Assembly (NCBI RefSeq): GCF_039528515.1
Contig: NZ_BAAALT010000279.1
Coordinates: 9,312-73,311 of the forward strand
DNA from: Luedemannella flava
Lineage (GTDB): Bacteria > Actinomycetota > Actinomycetes > Mycobacteriales > Micromonosporaceae
Direction: 5' to 3'
DNA length: 64,000 bases
Position 1 is the stretch's first letter. Every line of letters begins with the position of its first letter. The position numbers and the translations under genes were made by a program. Below, one piece after another: positions 25,896 to 33,751 of the stretch. The notes beneath the pieces were generated by a model. It had not been told where the DNA came from and made no database searches. It was given only the letters and a program-made list of their open reading frames with translations.

Positions 25896-25929
25896 TGTGG
25901 GCACACCGGTCGATGTGAGGGAGGTTCCG

Positions 25930-25989
25930 ATGGCACAGCAACTGCTCGCTGGTCTGAACGACCTCGCCCCCGACGGGTGGCGCGGATAG
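25930..25989 (+). CDS. Short ORF (19 aa) in transcription unit 1
   Basis: ATG preceded by GGGAGG at a five-base spacing encodes MAQQLLAGLNDLAPDGWRG and stops at TAG, about 20 bases before an intrinsic terminator. It begins 35 bases after the -10 box. It may be a leader peptide controlling termination, or the transcript may be a small RNA. No homolog was recognised. Confidence 0.5.
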   Translation: MAQQLLAGLNDLAPDGWRG

Positions 25990-26004
25990 CTCCTCGCTGT
26001 CGCG

Positions 26005-26039
26005 ACCGCCGCCCCGGGATCCCCGACGGGCGGTTTTTT
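26005..26039 (+). terminator. Intrinsic terminator of unit 1
   Basis: ACCGCC (26005-26010) pairs with GGCGGT (26029-26034), with a GC-rich inner part and six T residues at 26034-26039. U-tract terminators are uncommon in actinomycetes, so this one stands out. Confidence 0.75.
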
Positions 26040-26074
26040 GTTGGCCCACAACTCCATAGTGGATGTCACAGCAG

Positions 26075-26150
26075 GCGGACGTAGCGCAGTTGGTAGCGCA
26101 TCACCTTGCCAAGGTGAGGGTCGCGGGTTCAAGTCCCGTCGTCCGCTCCA
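26075..26150 (+). tRNA. tRNA-Gly (GCC) with encoded CCA
   Basis: The acceptor stem GCGGACG pairs with CGTCCGC. The anticodon stem CACCT/AGGTG holds the loop TTGCCAA with anticodon GCC, and the T arm is GCGGGTTCAAGTCCCGT. The discriminator is T at 26147, and CCA is encoded at 26148-26150. The cloverleaf is regular. Confidence 0.95.
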
Positions 26151-26190
26151 GCCACCAGTCAGTACGCCCGCCGCGGTCGCTACCACCGCC

Positions 26191-26245
26191 GCCGGCGCTG
26201 ACCGCGCGGCCCGGCGGGTTGAGTGCAGGTCCCCGCCGGGCCGCC
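26191..26245 (+). repeat. 54-bp hairpin repeat, copy 1
   Basis: GCGGCCCGGCGGG (26206-26218) pairs perfectly with CCCGCCGGGCCGC (26232-26244) around the loop TTGAGTGCAGGTC. The same block, with one change in the flank, recurs at 28639-28693. Each copy ends four to seven bases before a tRNA gene. The conserved loop as well as the stem suggests a recent duplication or a constrained RNA element. Confidence 0.8.
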
Positions 26246-26249
26246 TCTC

Positions 26250-26323
26250 GCCCTCGTGGCCCAACTGGAAGAGGCACTAGCCTTAGGAGCTAGTCAGTGT
26301 GCGTTCGAATCGCACCGAGGGTA
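26250..26323 (+). tRNA. Atypical class I tRNA with anticodon UAG
   Basis: A full cloverleaf. The acceptor is GCCCTCG/CGAGGGT (first pair G-U) and the D loop contains GG. The anticodon stem CTAGC/GCTAG holds the loop CTTAGGA with anticodon TAG. The variable loop has five bases, the T arm is GTGCG-TTCGAAT-CGCAC, and the discriminator is A. No CCA is encoded. The anticodon would read CUA (Leu), but bacterial tRNA-Leu is class II with a long variable arm, which is absent. Charging is therefore unclear: it may be a decoy, a specialised tRNA for secondary metabolism, or a mischarged tRNA. Confidence 0.75.
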
Positions 26324-26370
26324 CGTCGTATCTGGTTTGACCGAATCTGCCCCGGATCGGGGCGCGGGAC

Positions 26371-28422
26371 GTGAAACTGGAGACCGTGGCGGGTACCGCG
26401 GTCAGTGACGCCGGCGTGCGCGCGCCGGCGGCGTTGAACCGGCGGCAGATGAACATCGTCTTCACGGCGATCACCCTCGGCATGCTGCTGGCCGCCCTGG
26501 ACCAGACGATCGTGGCGACCGCGTTGCCGACGATCGTGGCCGACCTCGGCGGCAAGGGGCACGTGGCCTGGGTCGTCACGGCGTACCTGTTGGCCGAGAC
26601 GGTGGCCACGGTGCTGACCGGCAAGTTCGGCGACATGTTCGGCCGCAAGTTCATCTTCCAGCTCAGCGCCGTCATCTTCGTCGTGGGCTCGGCGGTGTGC
26701 GGCGTCGCGCAGGACATGATCATGTTGATCGCGGCGCGCGCGGTCCAGGGGTTCGGTGCCGGCGGTCTGATGGTCACGGCGATGGCCCTGATCGCCGACG
26801 TCATCCCGCTGCGCGACCGGGGCCGCTACCAGGGCGCGCTCGGCGCGGTGTTCGGCGTGACCACGGTCATCGGGCCGACCCTGGGCGGCCTGTTCACCGA
26901 CCATCTGACCTGGCGTTGGGCCTTCTACATCAACGTACCCATCGCCATCGTGATGATCGCCATCACCGCCGTGGCGATCCCGACGGTCCGGGCGGCGGTC
27001 CGACCGGTGATCGACTACGCCGGCATCGCGCTGGTCGCGCTCGGCTCGTCCGGCCTGATCCTGGGCCTGTCCTGGGGCGGCAACGAGTACGCGTGGGACT
27101 CGCCCGTCATCATCGGCCTGTTCGTCGGGTCGGTCGTGCTGCTGGCCGCTTTCGTGTTCGTGGAGCTGCGGGCGCCCGAGCCGATGCTGCCGATGCACCT
27201 GTTCGCCAACCCCGTGTTCACGATCTGCTCGGTGCTCAGCTTCATCGTCGGCTTCGCGCTGCTCGGCGCGATGACGTTCCTGCCTACGTACCTGCAGTTC
27301 GTGAACGGGGTGTCGGCCACGGCGTCGGGCCTGCGCACGCTGCCCCTGATCGCCGGCCTGTTTCTCACCTCGATCATGTCGGGCGTGCTGATCAGCCGCA
27401 CGGGCCGGTACCGGATCTTCCCCATCGCGGGGTGCGCGGTGATGGCCGTCGGCCTCTACCTGATGTCGACGATGAGCGCCGCGACGAGCACCTGGGTCGA
27501 GTCGATCTACATGTTCGTGTTCGGTCTCGGCGTCGGGCTCTCCATGCAGACGCTCACCATCGCCGTGCAGAACACGGTGCACTACGCGGACCTGGGCACC
27601 GCCACCTCCGGGGTGACCTTCTTCCGCACGTTGGGCAGCGCGTTCGGTACCGCCGTCTTCGGCACCCTCTACAGCAATCAGCTCACGTCGGAACTGGCGG
27701 CGGTCTTCGCGCAGACGCCCCGTATCCCGGTCGAGGCGACGGAGAGCCCCGTGGCGCTCAAGGCGCTGCCCGACGCGCTGGCAGCGCCGATCATCGAGGC
27801 GTACGCGAACACCATCGGGCACGTCTTCCGCTGGGTCGTGCCCGTGGCCATCCTGGGGTTCGTTGTCGCGCTGTTCCTCAAGGAGGTGCCGCTGCGCGAC
27901 GCGGCCCGCGAGGCGGCCACCGACATGGGCGACGGTTTCTCCGCCCCGATGTCCGACGACCGCGTCGACCAGCTGGAACTCGCGATCGGCGAGACCGTCC
28001 GCCGCAGCCGGGCCGACCCGCTGTTCCTCGACCGCATCCTGACCGACGCCGGCGGCGACATCACGCCGGCACCGGCCTGGGCGTTGAGCCAGATCCACCT
28101 GTACAACACGGTGCGCGGGCAGGCGCGGCTGTCCGACATCGCGCACCGGCACCACATGCCGCCCGACGTGCTGCGGCCCACGTTCGAGGACCTTCAGCGG
28201 ACCGGCCACGTCCGGCTCGCGGGTGACGACATCCACCTCACGCCCGCCGGCCAGGCCCAGATCGACCGCCTGCAGACGGCGTGGCGGCACTGGCTCGACG
28301 AGCACATCGACGACTGGACCCTCGCCGACCCGACCGACCGGGCCCTGCTCGACCGGGCGCTCGACAACATCGCCACGCGCCTCGTCGACGAGGAGTCGCG
28401 GCGCCATCCCGTACTGATCTGA
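26371..28422 (+). CDS. MFS (DHA2) exporter fused to a C-terminal winged helix
   Basis: A 683-residue protein from a GTG start. Residues 1-510 are a 14-TM DHA2 exporter: LDQTIVATALPTIVADLGG, motif A GDMFGRK, motif C VTTVIGPTLGG, WRWAFYINVPIAI. The final 150 residues are soluble. They include a MarR-like winged helix (WALSQIHLYNTVRGQARLSDIAHRHHMPPDVLRPTFEDLQRTGHVRLAGDDIHLTPAGQ). Most exporters of this family end after TM14, so this is a transporter-regulator fusion. The cytoplasmic winged helix could sense substrate or bind nucleic acid. It follows two tRNA genes with no clear Shine-Dalgarno sequence. Confidence 0.85.
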   Translation: MKLETVAGTAVSDAGVRAPAALNRRQMNIVFTAITLGMLLAALDQTIVATALPTIVADLGGKGHVAWVVTAYLLAETVATVLTGKFGDMFGRKFIFQLSAVIFVVGSAVCGVAQDMIMLIAARAVQGFGAGGLMVTAMALIADVIPLRDRGRYQGALGAVFGVTTVIGPTLGGLFTDHLTWRWAFYINVPIAIVMIAITAVAIPTVRAAVRPVIDYAGIALVALGSSGLILGLSWGGNEYAWDSPVIIGLFVGSVVLLAAFVFVELRAPEPMLPMHLFANPVFTICSVLSFIVGFALLGAMTFLPTYLQFVNGVSATASGLRTLPLIAGLFLTSIMSGVLISRTGRYRIFPIAGCAVMAVGLYLMSTMSAATSTWVESIYMFVFGLGVGLSMQTLTIAVQNTVHYADLGTATSGVTFFRTLGSAFGTAVFGTLYSNQLTSELAAVFAQTPRIPVEATESPVALKALPDALAAPIIEAYANTIGHVFRWVVPVAILGFVVALFLKEVPLRDAAREAATDMGDGFSAPMSDDRVDQLELAIGETVRRSRADPLFLDRILTDAGGDITPAPAWALSQIHLYNTVRGQARLSDIAHRHHMPPDVLRPTFEDLQRTGHVRLAGDDIHLTPAGQAQIDRLQTAWRHWLDEHIDDWTLADPTDRALLDRALDNIATRLVDEESRRHPVLI

Positions 28423-28431
28423 GTTAATCGC

Positions 28432-28460
28432 TTGTCGACGCGCGCGGCACCGCCTACCGT
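28432..28460 (+). promoter_or_regulatory. Promoter of short transcription unit 2
   Basis: TTGTCG (28432-28437), a 17-base spacer and TACCGT (28455-28460) repeat the layout of the promoter at 25867, including the shared GCCTACCGTTGT. It lies just after the stop of the MFS fusion gene. Confidence 0.7.
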
Positions 28461-28497
28461 TGTCGACACCAGTCAGCCACAGGGTGGGAGACGCGAG

Positions 28498-28548
28498 ATG
28501 ACGCACTGTCAGACCGGAGCGCGGGACGTGCTGATCCGGGGCAGGTAG
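28498..28548 (+). CDS. Short ORF (16 aa) in transcription unit 2
   Basis: ATG after GGGAG encodes MTHCQTGARDVLIRGR and ends at TAG, 19 bases before an intrinsic terminator. It lies 38 bases after the -10 box, similar to unit 1. The peptide shares no sequence with that of unit 1, so the conserved feature is the layout, not the product. Translation is unproven. Confidence 0.45.
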   Translation: MTHCQTGARDVLIRGR

Positions 28549-28567
28549 CGCTTCGCGTGCCCCCATC

Positions 28568-28599
28568 GCCGCCCCCGCAGTCCGGGAGGCGGCTTTTTT
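28568..28599 (+). terminator. Intrinsic terminator of unit 2
   Basis: GCCGCC (28568-28573) pairs with GGCGGC (28588-28593), followed by six T residues (28594-28599). The design matches the terminator of unit 1. Confidence 0.75.
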
Positions 28600-28638
28600 G
28601 ATGCCTGCCAGGTCGCCCGACGGGACTCATCAACCCCG

Positions 28639-28693
28639 GCCGGCGCTGACCGGGCGGCCCGGCGGGTTGAGTGCAGGTCCCCGCCGGGCCGCC
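28639..28693 (+). repeat. 54-bp hairpin repeat, copy 2
   Basis: The 13-bp stem (28654-28666 with 28680-28692) and the loop TTGAGTGCAGGTC are identical to copy 1 at 26191. It ends seven bases before tRNA-Cys. Confidence 0.8.
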
Positions 28694-28699
28694 ACTCAC

Positions 28700-28773
28700 G
28701 ACCGCATGCCCGAGAGGCCAGGGAACCGCCTGCAAAGCGGTGTACGCCGGTTCGAATCCGGCTGCGGTCTCCA
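28700..28773 (+). tRNA. tRNA-Cys (GCA) with encoded CCA
   Basis: The acceptor is GACCGCA/TGCGGTC. The anticodon stem ACCGC/GCGGT holds the loop CTGCAAA with anticodon GCA, and the T arm is GCCGG-TTCGAAT-CCGGC. The discriminator is U, as required by CysRS, and CCA is encoded at 28771-28773. Confidence 0.95.
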
Positions 28774-28799
28774 TGACACCAGAGCGTTACCGTTGACGG

Positions 28800-29168
28800 A
28801 TGCCCTACCGGGTGCTGATGACGGCCGTGCTCGTGGCGCACTTCGCGTTCCTCGCGTACGTGGTGCTCGGTGGGTTCCTGACGTGGCGGTGGCCCCGCGC
28901 GATCTGGTTCCACCTCGCCGCGGTGGTCTGGGGCGTCCTCGTGGTCGCGGCGTCGCTGGAGTGCCCGCTCACCTGGGCCGAGGACTGGGCCCGCCGCCGC
29001 GCGGGCGAGGCGCCGCTCGCCGGTGGCTTCATCGACACCTACGTCGAGAACGTCATCTATCCGCCGCAGTACCTGCACGAGGTCCGGGCGCTGTGCGCCC
29101 TGGTGGTGCTCGCGTCCTGGGCCGGCGGCTACGCCGCGTGGCGCCGCCGCCGACAGGTCCGGCGCTGA
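28800..29168 (+). CDS. DUF2784 membrane protein
   Basis: A 122-residue protein with three hydrophobic segments: VLMTAVLVAHFAFLAYVVLGGFL, FHLAAVVWGVLVVAASLECPLTWAE and ALCALVVLASWAGGYAAW. The CPLTWAEDWAR stretch and YVENVIYPP are typical of DUF2784. Function is unknown. The ATG lies 26 bases after the tRNA-Cys CCA. Confidence 0.8.
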   Translation: MPYRVLMTAVLVAHFAFLAYVVLGGFLTWRWPRAIWFHLAAVVWGVLVVAASLECPLTWAEDWARRRAGEAPLAGGFIDTYVENVIYPPQYLHEVRALCALVVLASWAGGYAAWRRRRQVRR

Positions 29169-29232
29169 CTATCGGGGACTTTCGACCAACCGGTGGATGC
29201 TTGCTGGGCGCGCCGGCAGCCAGCATCAATTC

Positions 29233-30660
29233 ATGATGACGAATGTCCTCGGCGCGCGGCGCCGGCGGGTCGGCGCGGTTGTGGCGGCAGCCGGGGTCCT
29301 CGGCGCGGTCGTGATGGTCGCCGCTCCGGCCGGCACGGGCACCACCCGGGCCGCGGCGGCCGGCGAGCGTGGCCGGTACTTCGGCACCGCGGTGCAGGCG
29401 GCCAAGCTCACCGACGCCGCGTACGTGGGCATCCTGGACCGTGAGTTCGGCATGGTGACGCCGGAGAACGAACTCAAGTGGGACGCCACCGAGCCGGCGC
29501 GGGGGACGTTCAACTTCACGCCCGCCGACCGCGTCGTGAACCACGCGCGGGCGGCTGGTCAGCGCGTTCGCGGCTACGGTCTGGTCGGCCCGGACGCGGC
29601 GCGCCTGTCGTGGTTGGCCAACATCACGTCGGCGACCGAGCTGGCGGCCGTGCTGCGTGACCACGTGACCGGCCTGGTGGCGCACTACCGGGGCAACGTG
29701 TACGCGTGGGACGTGGTGAGCGAGGCGTTCGCCGACACGGGCGGCGGGCTGCGCCCGTCCGTCTGGACAAAGTTGGGCAACGGCACCGGCTGGATCGAGG
29801 ACGCGTTCCGCGCGGCGCGGGCCGCCGATCCGGACGCCCGGCTCTGCTACAACGACTACCGCATCGAGAGCCTGGCCTACGACAAGACGCAGGCGGTGCT
29901 CGCCATGGTGGCGGACTTCCGCGCCCGGGGCGTGCCGATCGACTGTGTCGGCCTGCAGTCGCACTTCGGCGCCTCGGCGCCGTTGCCCGCCGACTACCGC
30001 GAGACCATCGAGCGGTTCGTCGCCCTCGGCGTGGACGTGGAGATCACCCAGCTCGACTTCGAGGGCTCGGGCGCCACCCAGGCCGCCGCGTACGACACGG
30101 CGGTGCGGGCGTGCCTGGCCGTGGCGCGCTGCGCGGGCATCACGGTGTGGGGCGTACGCGACTCGGACTCGTGGCGGTCCGGCTCGACGCCGTTGCTGTT
30201 CGACGCGGCCGGCGCGCCGAAGGCGGCGTACACGGCGGTGTTGAACGCGCTCAACGACACGGGCGGCGCGACGACGGCCGCGCCGACGAGCGCCCGACCC
30301 ACCACCGCCGGGCCGTCAACGACCGCGCCCCCGACGACCGCGCCCCCGACGACCGTGCCGCCGTCGCCCACCTGCCAGGCCACCATGTCGGTGTCGTCGT
30401 GGGGCGGCGGCTTCGCGGCGAGCGTCCGGGTGACCGCCGGGCCCGTTGCCGTGAACCGCTGGGTGGTGACCGTGGTCCTGCCGCCCGGCGCGACGATCAC
30501 CAGCGTCTGGGGCGCGCGGCCCACCGGGCGCACCGGCACCGTCCGCTTCGCCGACGCCGGCTACAACGGGCGCGTTCCCGCTGGCGGGTCAGTGTCCTTC
30601 GGCTTCGTCGGCACGGGTCGGACCACTGGCGCCACCGTCCTGGCCTGCGCCGCCGGCTGA
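29233..30660 (+). CDS. GH10-fold secreted protein with CBM2, catalytic residues altered
   Basis: A 475-residue precursor. After the signal peptide (cleavage near AAA|GE) comes a GH10 xylanase-like barrel (about 47-345), a Thr/Pro linker (TTAPPTTAPPTTVPP) and a CBM2-like domain (about 365-475). Family landmarks remain: TPENELKWDATEPARGTFNF, CYNDYRIESL, GLQSHFG and VWGVRDSDSWR. However, the nucleophile motif, normally ITELD, reads ITQLD. The acid/base motif, normally VVNEA, reads VVSEA. The substrate motif HTLVWH is replaced by YGLVGP. A GH10 with these changes should not hydrolyse xylan by the usual retaining mechanism. It may be a carbohydrate-binding pseudoenzyme. Confidence 0.82.
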   Translation: MMTNVLGARRRRVGAVVAAAGVLGAVVMVAAPAGTGTTRAAAAGERGRYFGTAVQAAKLTDAAYVGILDREFGMVTPENELKWDATEPARGTFNFTPADRVVNHARAAGQRVRGYGLVGPDAARLSWLANITSATELAAVLRDHVTGLVAHYRGNVYAWDVVSEAFADTGGGLRPSVWTKLGNGTGWIEDAFRAARAADPDARLCYNDYRIESLAYDKTQAVLAMVADFRARGVPIDCVGLQSHFGASAPLPADYRETIERFVALGVDVEITQLDFEGSGATQAAAYDTAVRACLAVARCAGITVWGVRDSDSWRSGSTPLLFDAAGAPKAAYTAVLNALNDTGGATTAAPTSARPTTAGPSTTAPPTTAPPTTVPPSPTCQATMSVSSWGGGFAASVRVTAGPVAVNRWVVTVVLPPGATITSVWGARPTGRTGTVRFADAGYNGRVPAGGSVSFGFVGTGRTTGATVLACAAG

Positions 30661-30698
30661 GTCGCGCGGCCGTTGGTCGCGGGGCGTTAGGGTGGCGC

Positions 30699-31682
30699 GT
30701 GCAGAAAGCGATGGCTGTCGCTGAGGCGTTCGGCCTCGGGCGTCCCGTGCGGGCCATGACGGCACACACCCACCGCTCCTCGCCGACGTGGGTGCTCGAC
30801 ACCGTCGACGGCCGCGTACTCGTCAAGCAGGTCGAGGTCGCCGGCCGGGAGGCCGAGGTGATCCGGGCCGCGCGCTTCGAGGCGCGGGTCGGCGCCGGTG
30901 GGGTCGACGTGCCGCGCCCCGTGCCACCGGCCGGCGAAGCCGTGGGATACGCGACGTATGTGGCCGGGTTCGGCTGGGCGCGGGCATACGAGTGGCTCGA
31001 CGGTCGTGACCTTCGCGACGACGATGAGGTGGCCGGATGGCTCGGCGCGACCCTCGCCGCGGTCCACGCGGTCGAGCCGGTGGACGCGCCTGAACGGGTG
31101 GCCTACGGGATCCACCCGGCCGAGCGGTGGCACGCGTGGCTCGCGGCCGGCGAGCGGCTGGCCCGGCCCTGGGCGCCGACGCTGCGCGCTGGCCTGCCCG
31201 CGATCCTGGACATCTCGGCGTGGGTCGCCGCCGCGCTGGACCGCGCCGGCGACTATGTGCTGACCCACCGTGACGTCGAGCCGTGGAACGTGATGATCAC
31301 CTCGTCCGGCCCGGTGCTCTTCGACTGGGACCCGGCCGGCCCGGACAGCGCCGGCCTGGAGGCGTGCCACGCGGCCTTCGCGTTCGCGACCCGCGCCGGC
31401 CACGACTGGGCCGCGCTGCGCGCAACGCTGACGGCGTACGCGGCGGCTGGCGGCGTCGTGCCCGCCGATCCCGACCTGCTGGCGCGGCGGGTCGGCATGC
31501 GGATCAACCGGCTCGCCTGGCGGCTGTCGATGTCGACCGGTGCGCAACCGCTCGGCCCGAACGACCTGGCGACCGTCGACGCGCGCGCCCGCGAGCAGGT
31601 CGAGCAGCTGCCCGGCTTCGCCGCTGACTTGCGGGCCGTCGGCACGGCGATCGCGGCGGAGGCGGGCCTCACCCGTCCGTGA
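30699..31682 (+). CDS. Aminoglycoside-phosphotransferase-fold kinase
   Basis: A 327-residue protein. The catalytic loop is LTHRDVEPWNVMI (HxDxxxxN form) and the metal-binding segment is LFDWDPAGP. The N-lobe carries VLVKQVEVAGREAEVIRAARF, with the ATP-binding Lys. APH-fold kinases phosphorylate antibiotics, choline, sugars or amino acids; the substrate cannot be read from the sequence. The GTG at 30699 is chosen; an ATG at 30711 is an alternative. Confidence 0.8.
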   Translation: MQKAMAVAEAFGLGRPVRAMTAHTHRSSPTWVLDTVDGRVLVKQVEVAGREAEVIRAARFEARVGAGGVDVPRPVPPAGEAVGYATYVAGFGWARAYEWLDGRDLRDDDEVAGWLGATLAAVHAVEPVDAPERVAYGIHPAERWHAWLAAGERLARPWAPTLRAGLPAILDISAWVAAALDRAGDYVLTHRDVEPWNVMITSSGPVLFDWDPAGPDSAGLEACHAAFAFATRAGHDWAALRATLTAYAAAGGVVPADPDLLARRVGMRINRLAWRLSMSTGAQPLGPNDLATVDARAREQVEQLPGFAADLRAVGTAIAAEAGLTRP

Positions 31683-32076
31683 CGCGCTGCCCGCGCGCTG
31701 CCCGCGCCTGCCCGGCAAGAGTCGACCTCTGCATGTCACCGGCCGCGCGGTATCCACTAAAAAGTCGACTTTTGTGCGCCCGCAGGCGGCGCTTCGGCAG
31801 TGGAGCCACAGTGGCGACGCTTGACTTGGAAGTTCTGCTGCTATCGGGCGGGGTCGTAGCAGCAGAAGCCGCAGGTTGGCCGCAGCCTTTGCCGCAGTCG
31901 CGGCCAGCCCGAGCGGAAAACACTCACGTCCAGGCGCACGGCGTGACGCTGGGCGGCGGCACCGTCCGAGCCCGACACCGCGCTGGTCTGGTCCGACACC
32001 GTCTATTCGCCCTGATCGCCGCGCCAGCCCTCGCTGCTGGTCGTTAACCCGGTCAGTGGCGAGGGAGGGGACCATA
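31683..32076. other. Intergenic stretch with two palindromic structures
   Basis: About 390 bases with no convincing gene. AAAAGTCGACTTTT (31760-31773) is a perfect palindrome. A hairpin with arms TTCTGCTGCTA (31833-31843) and TAGCAGCAGAA (31857-31867) follows and may terminate the upstream kinase gene. The region immediately before 32077 should hold the PhoD promoter. Confidence 0.5.
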
Positions 32077-33651
32077 GTGGAATTCAGCAGGCGCGCGGTG
32101 TTGCGGTCCGGACTGGCGGCGGGCGCGGGCCTGGCGCTGGGTTCGGCGGCGCAGCCGCGCACGGGTTCGGCGGCGCTGCCGCGCAGGGGTTCGGCGGCGC
32201 CGGGGTTTCTGCCGGACGGGCGGCCGTTGCTCACCCACGGCGTGCAGAGCGGCGACCCGACGGCGGACGGCGCGGTGGTGTGGACGCGGGCCGACCGGCC
32301 GGGCCGGATGGTCGTCGAGGTCAGCGACCGGCCCGACTTCCGCCGCGTCCGGCGGGTACGCGGGCCGGTGCTCACGCCCGACACCGACCATACCGGCAAG
32401 GTCATGCTGCGCGACCTGCCGGCCGGCACCGACATCCACTACCGGGTCCGGGTCGAGCACCTGGACGTGCACGGGCTGGTCAGCGAACCGGCGGCCGGCC
32501 GGCTGCGCACCGCGCCCGGCGGCACCCGTACCCGTCGCGGGATCCGGTTCCTGTGGACGGGCGACAACAACGGCCAGGGCTGGGGCATCAACTCCCGCGT
32601 CGGCGGCACCAGGATCTTCACCGCAATGCGCGCGCTGCGCCCGGACTTCTTCCTGTACAGCGGCGACATGGTCTACGCCGACGTGCCGATCGACGAGCAG
32701 GTCGGCCTGCCCGACGGCACCGTGTGGACCAATGTGGTCACGGAGGCGAAGAGCAAGGTCGCCGAGACCCTCGACGAGTACCGGGGGCAGTACGCCTACA
32801 ACCTGCTCGACGAGCACCTGCGGGCCTTCCTCGCCCAGGTGCCCCAGGTCAACCAGTGGGACGACCATGAGGTGCGCAACAACTGGTACCCCGGGCAGGT
32901 GCTGCACGACGACCGGTACACCGTCAAGGACGTGGACGTGCTGGCCGCGCGGGGTCGGCGCGCGTTCGGCGAGTGGACCCCGAGCCGGCCCGGCCAGATC
33001 TACCGGCGGCTGGCCTTCGGCCCGCTGCTGGACATCTTCGTCGTCGACATGCGCGGCTACCGGGACCCGAACAGCCGCAACCGGGTCGGCGACGCCGACC
33101 ACGGTGTGCTCGGCGCCCGCCAGCGCGCGTGGCTCGTCGACGGCCTGCGCCGGTCGCGGGCCATCTGGAAGGTCATCGCCGCCGACCAGTCGGTCGGGCT
33201 CGTCCTGAGCGCCGGATCCCGCCGCTTCGAGGGCGTGGCGCAGGGCGACCACGGGCCGCCGCTCGGCCGCGAGCTGGAGCTCGCCGCGATGCTGCGCGAC
33301 ACGCACCGGGCCGGCGTGACCGGCATGATCTTCCTGACGGCCGACGTGCACTACACGGCCGCGCACCACTTCGACCCGGCGCGGGGCTCGGTCGGCGACT
33401 TCACCCCGTTCTGGGAGTTCGTCTCCGGCCCGGCCAACGCGGGCGCGTTCCGGGCCAACCCCCTCGACGGCACGTTCGGGCCCTGGGTCGAGTACGTGCA
33501 CGCGCCACAGGAGAAGACGGCGCCGTCGGTCGGCTACCAGCACTTCGGCGAGGTCGATATCGACGGCGAGTCCGGGGCCATGACCGTGCGGCTGCGCGAT
33601 CAGACGGGCACGGCCCTGTGGTCGATCACCCTGCCCGCCCCACCGGTTTGA
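32077..33651 (+). CDS. PhoD-like secreted metallophosphatase, tandem copy 1
   Basis: A 524-residue precursor from a GTG after GGGAGGGG. The N-terminus (SRRAVLRSGLAAGAGLALG) is a Tat signal. A PhoD_N beta domain follows (THGVQSGDPTADGAVVWTRADRPGRM), then the metallophosphatase core with YSGDMVYAD, NQWDDHEVRNNW and LTADVHYTAAHHFD. In Bacillus PhoD the iron ligand is Cys; here the aligned strand reads LWTGDNN, so Asp takes its place, as in some phospholipase-like relatives. Likely substrates are phosphodiesters or phospholipids outside the cell. Copy 2 lies 100 bases downstream. Confidence 0.85.
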   Translation: MEFSRRAVLRSGLAAGAGLALGSAAQPRTGSAALPRRGSAAPGFLPDGRPLLTHGVQSGDPTADGAVVWTRADRPGRMVVEVSDRPDFRRVRRVRGPVLTPDTDHTGKVMLRDLPAGTDIHYRVRVEHLDVHGLVSEPAAGRLRTAPGGTRTRRGIRFLWTGDNNGQGWGINSRVGGTRIFTAMRALRPDFFLYSGDMVYADVPIDEQVGLPDGTVWTNVVTEAKSKVAETLDEYRGQYAYNLLDEHLRAFLAQVPQVNQWDDHEVRNNWYPGQVLHDDRYTVKDVDVLAARGRRAFGEWTPSRPGQIYRRLAFGPLLDIFVVDMRGYRDPNSRNRVGDADHGVLGARQRAWLVDGLRRSRAIWKVIAADQSVGLVLSAGSRRFEGVAQGDHGPPLGRELELAAMLRDTHRAGVTGMIFLTADVHYTAAHHFDPARGSVGDFTPFWEFVSGPANAGAFRANPLDGTFGPWVEYVHAPQEKTAPSVGYQHFGEVDIDGESGAMTVRLRDQTGTALWSITLPAPPV

Positions 33652-33751
33652 CAGTCTTCGCCGTCCGGCCAGCACACCGACGCCCGTACGACAACTGCCG
33701 TCGATGGGATCGGCCTGACGATGAATCCTGATCAGGCGACGAGGAGCGATC

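Noticed and set aside
28461..28500. Possible T-box (AGGGTGGGAGACGCG resembles AGGGTGGNACCGCG)
   Set aside because: Only about 40 bases precede it after the promoter, so there is no room for stem I or a specifier loop, and the downstream gene is a tRNA.
31683..32076. Possible genes in the 390-base gap before PhoD copy 1
   Set aside because: Open frames exist on both strands, but codon bias is inconsistent and none has a ribosome binding site or recognisable protein.
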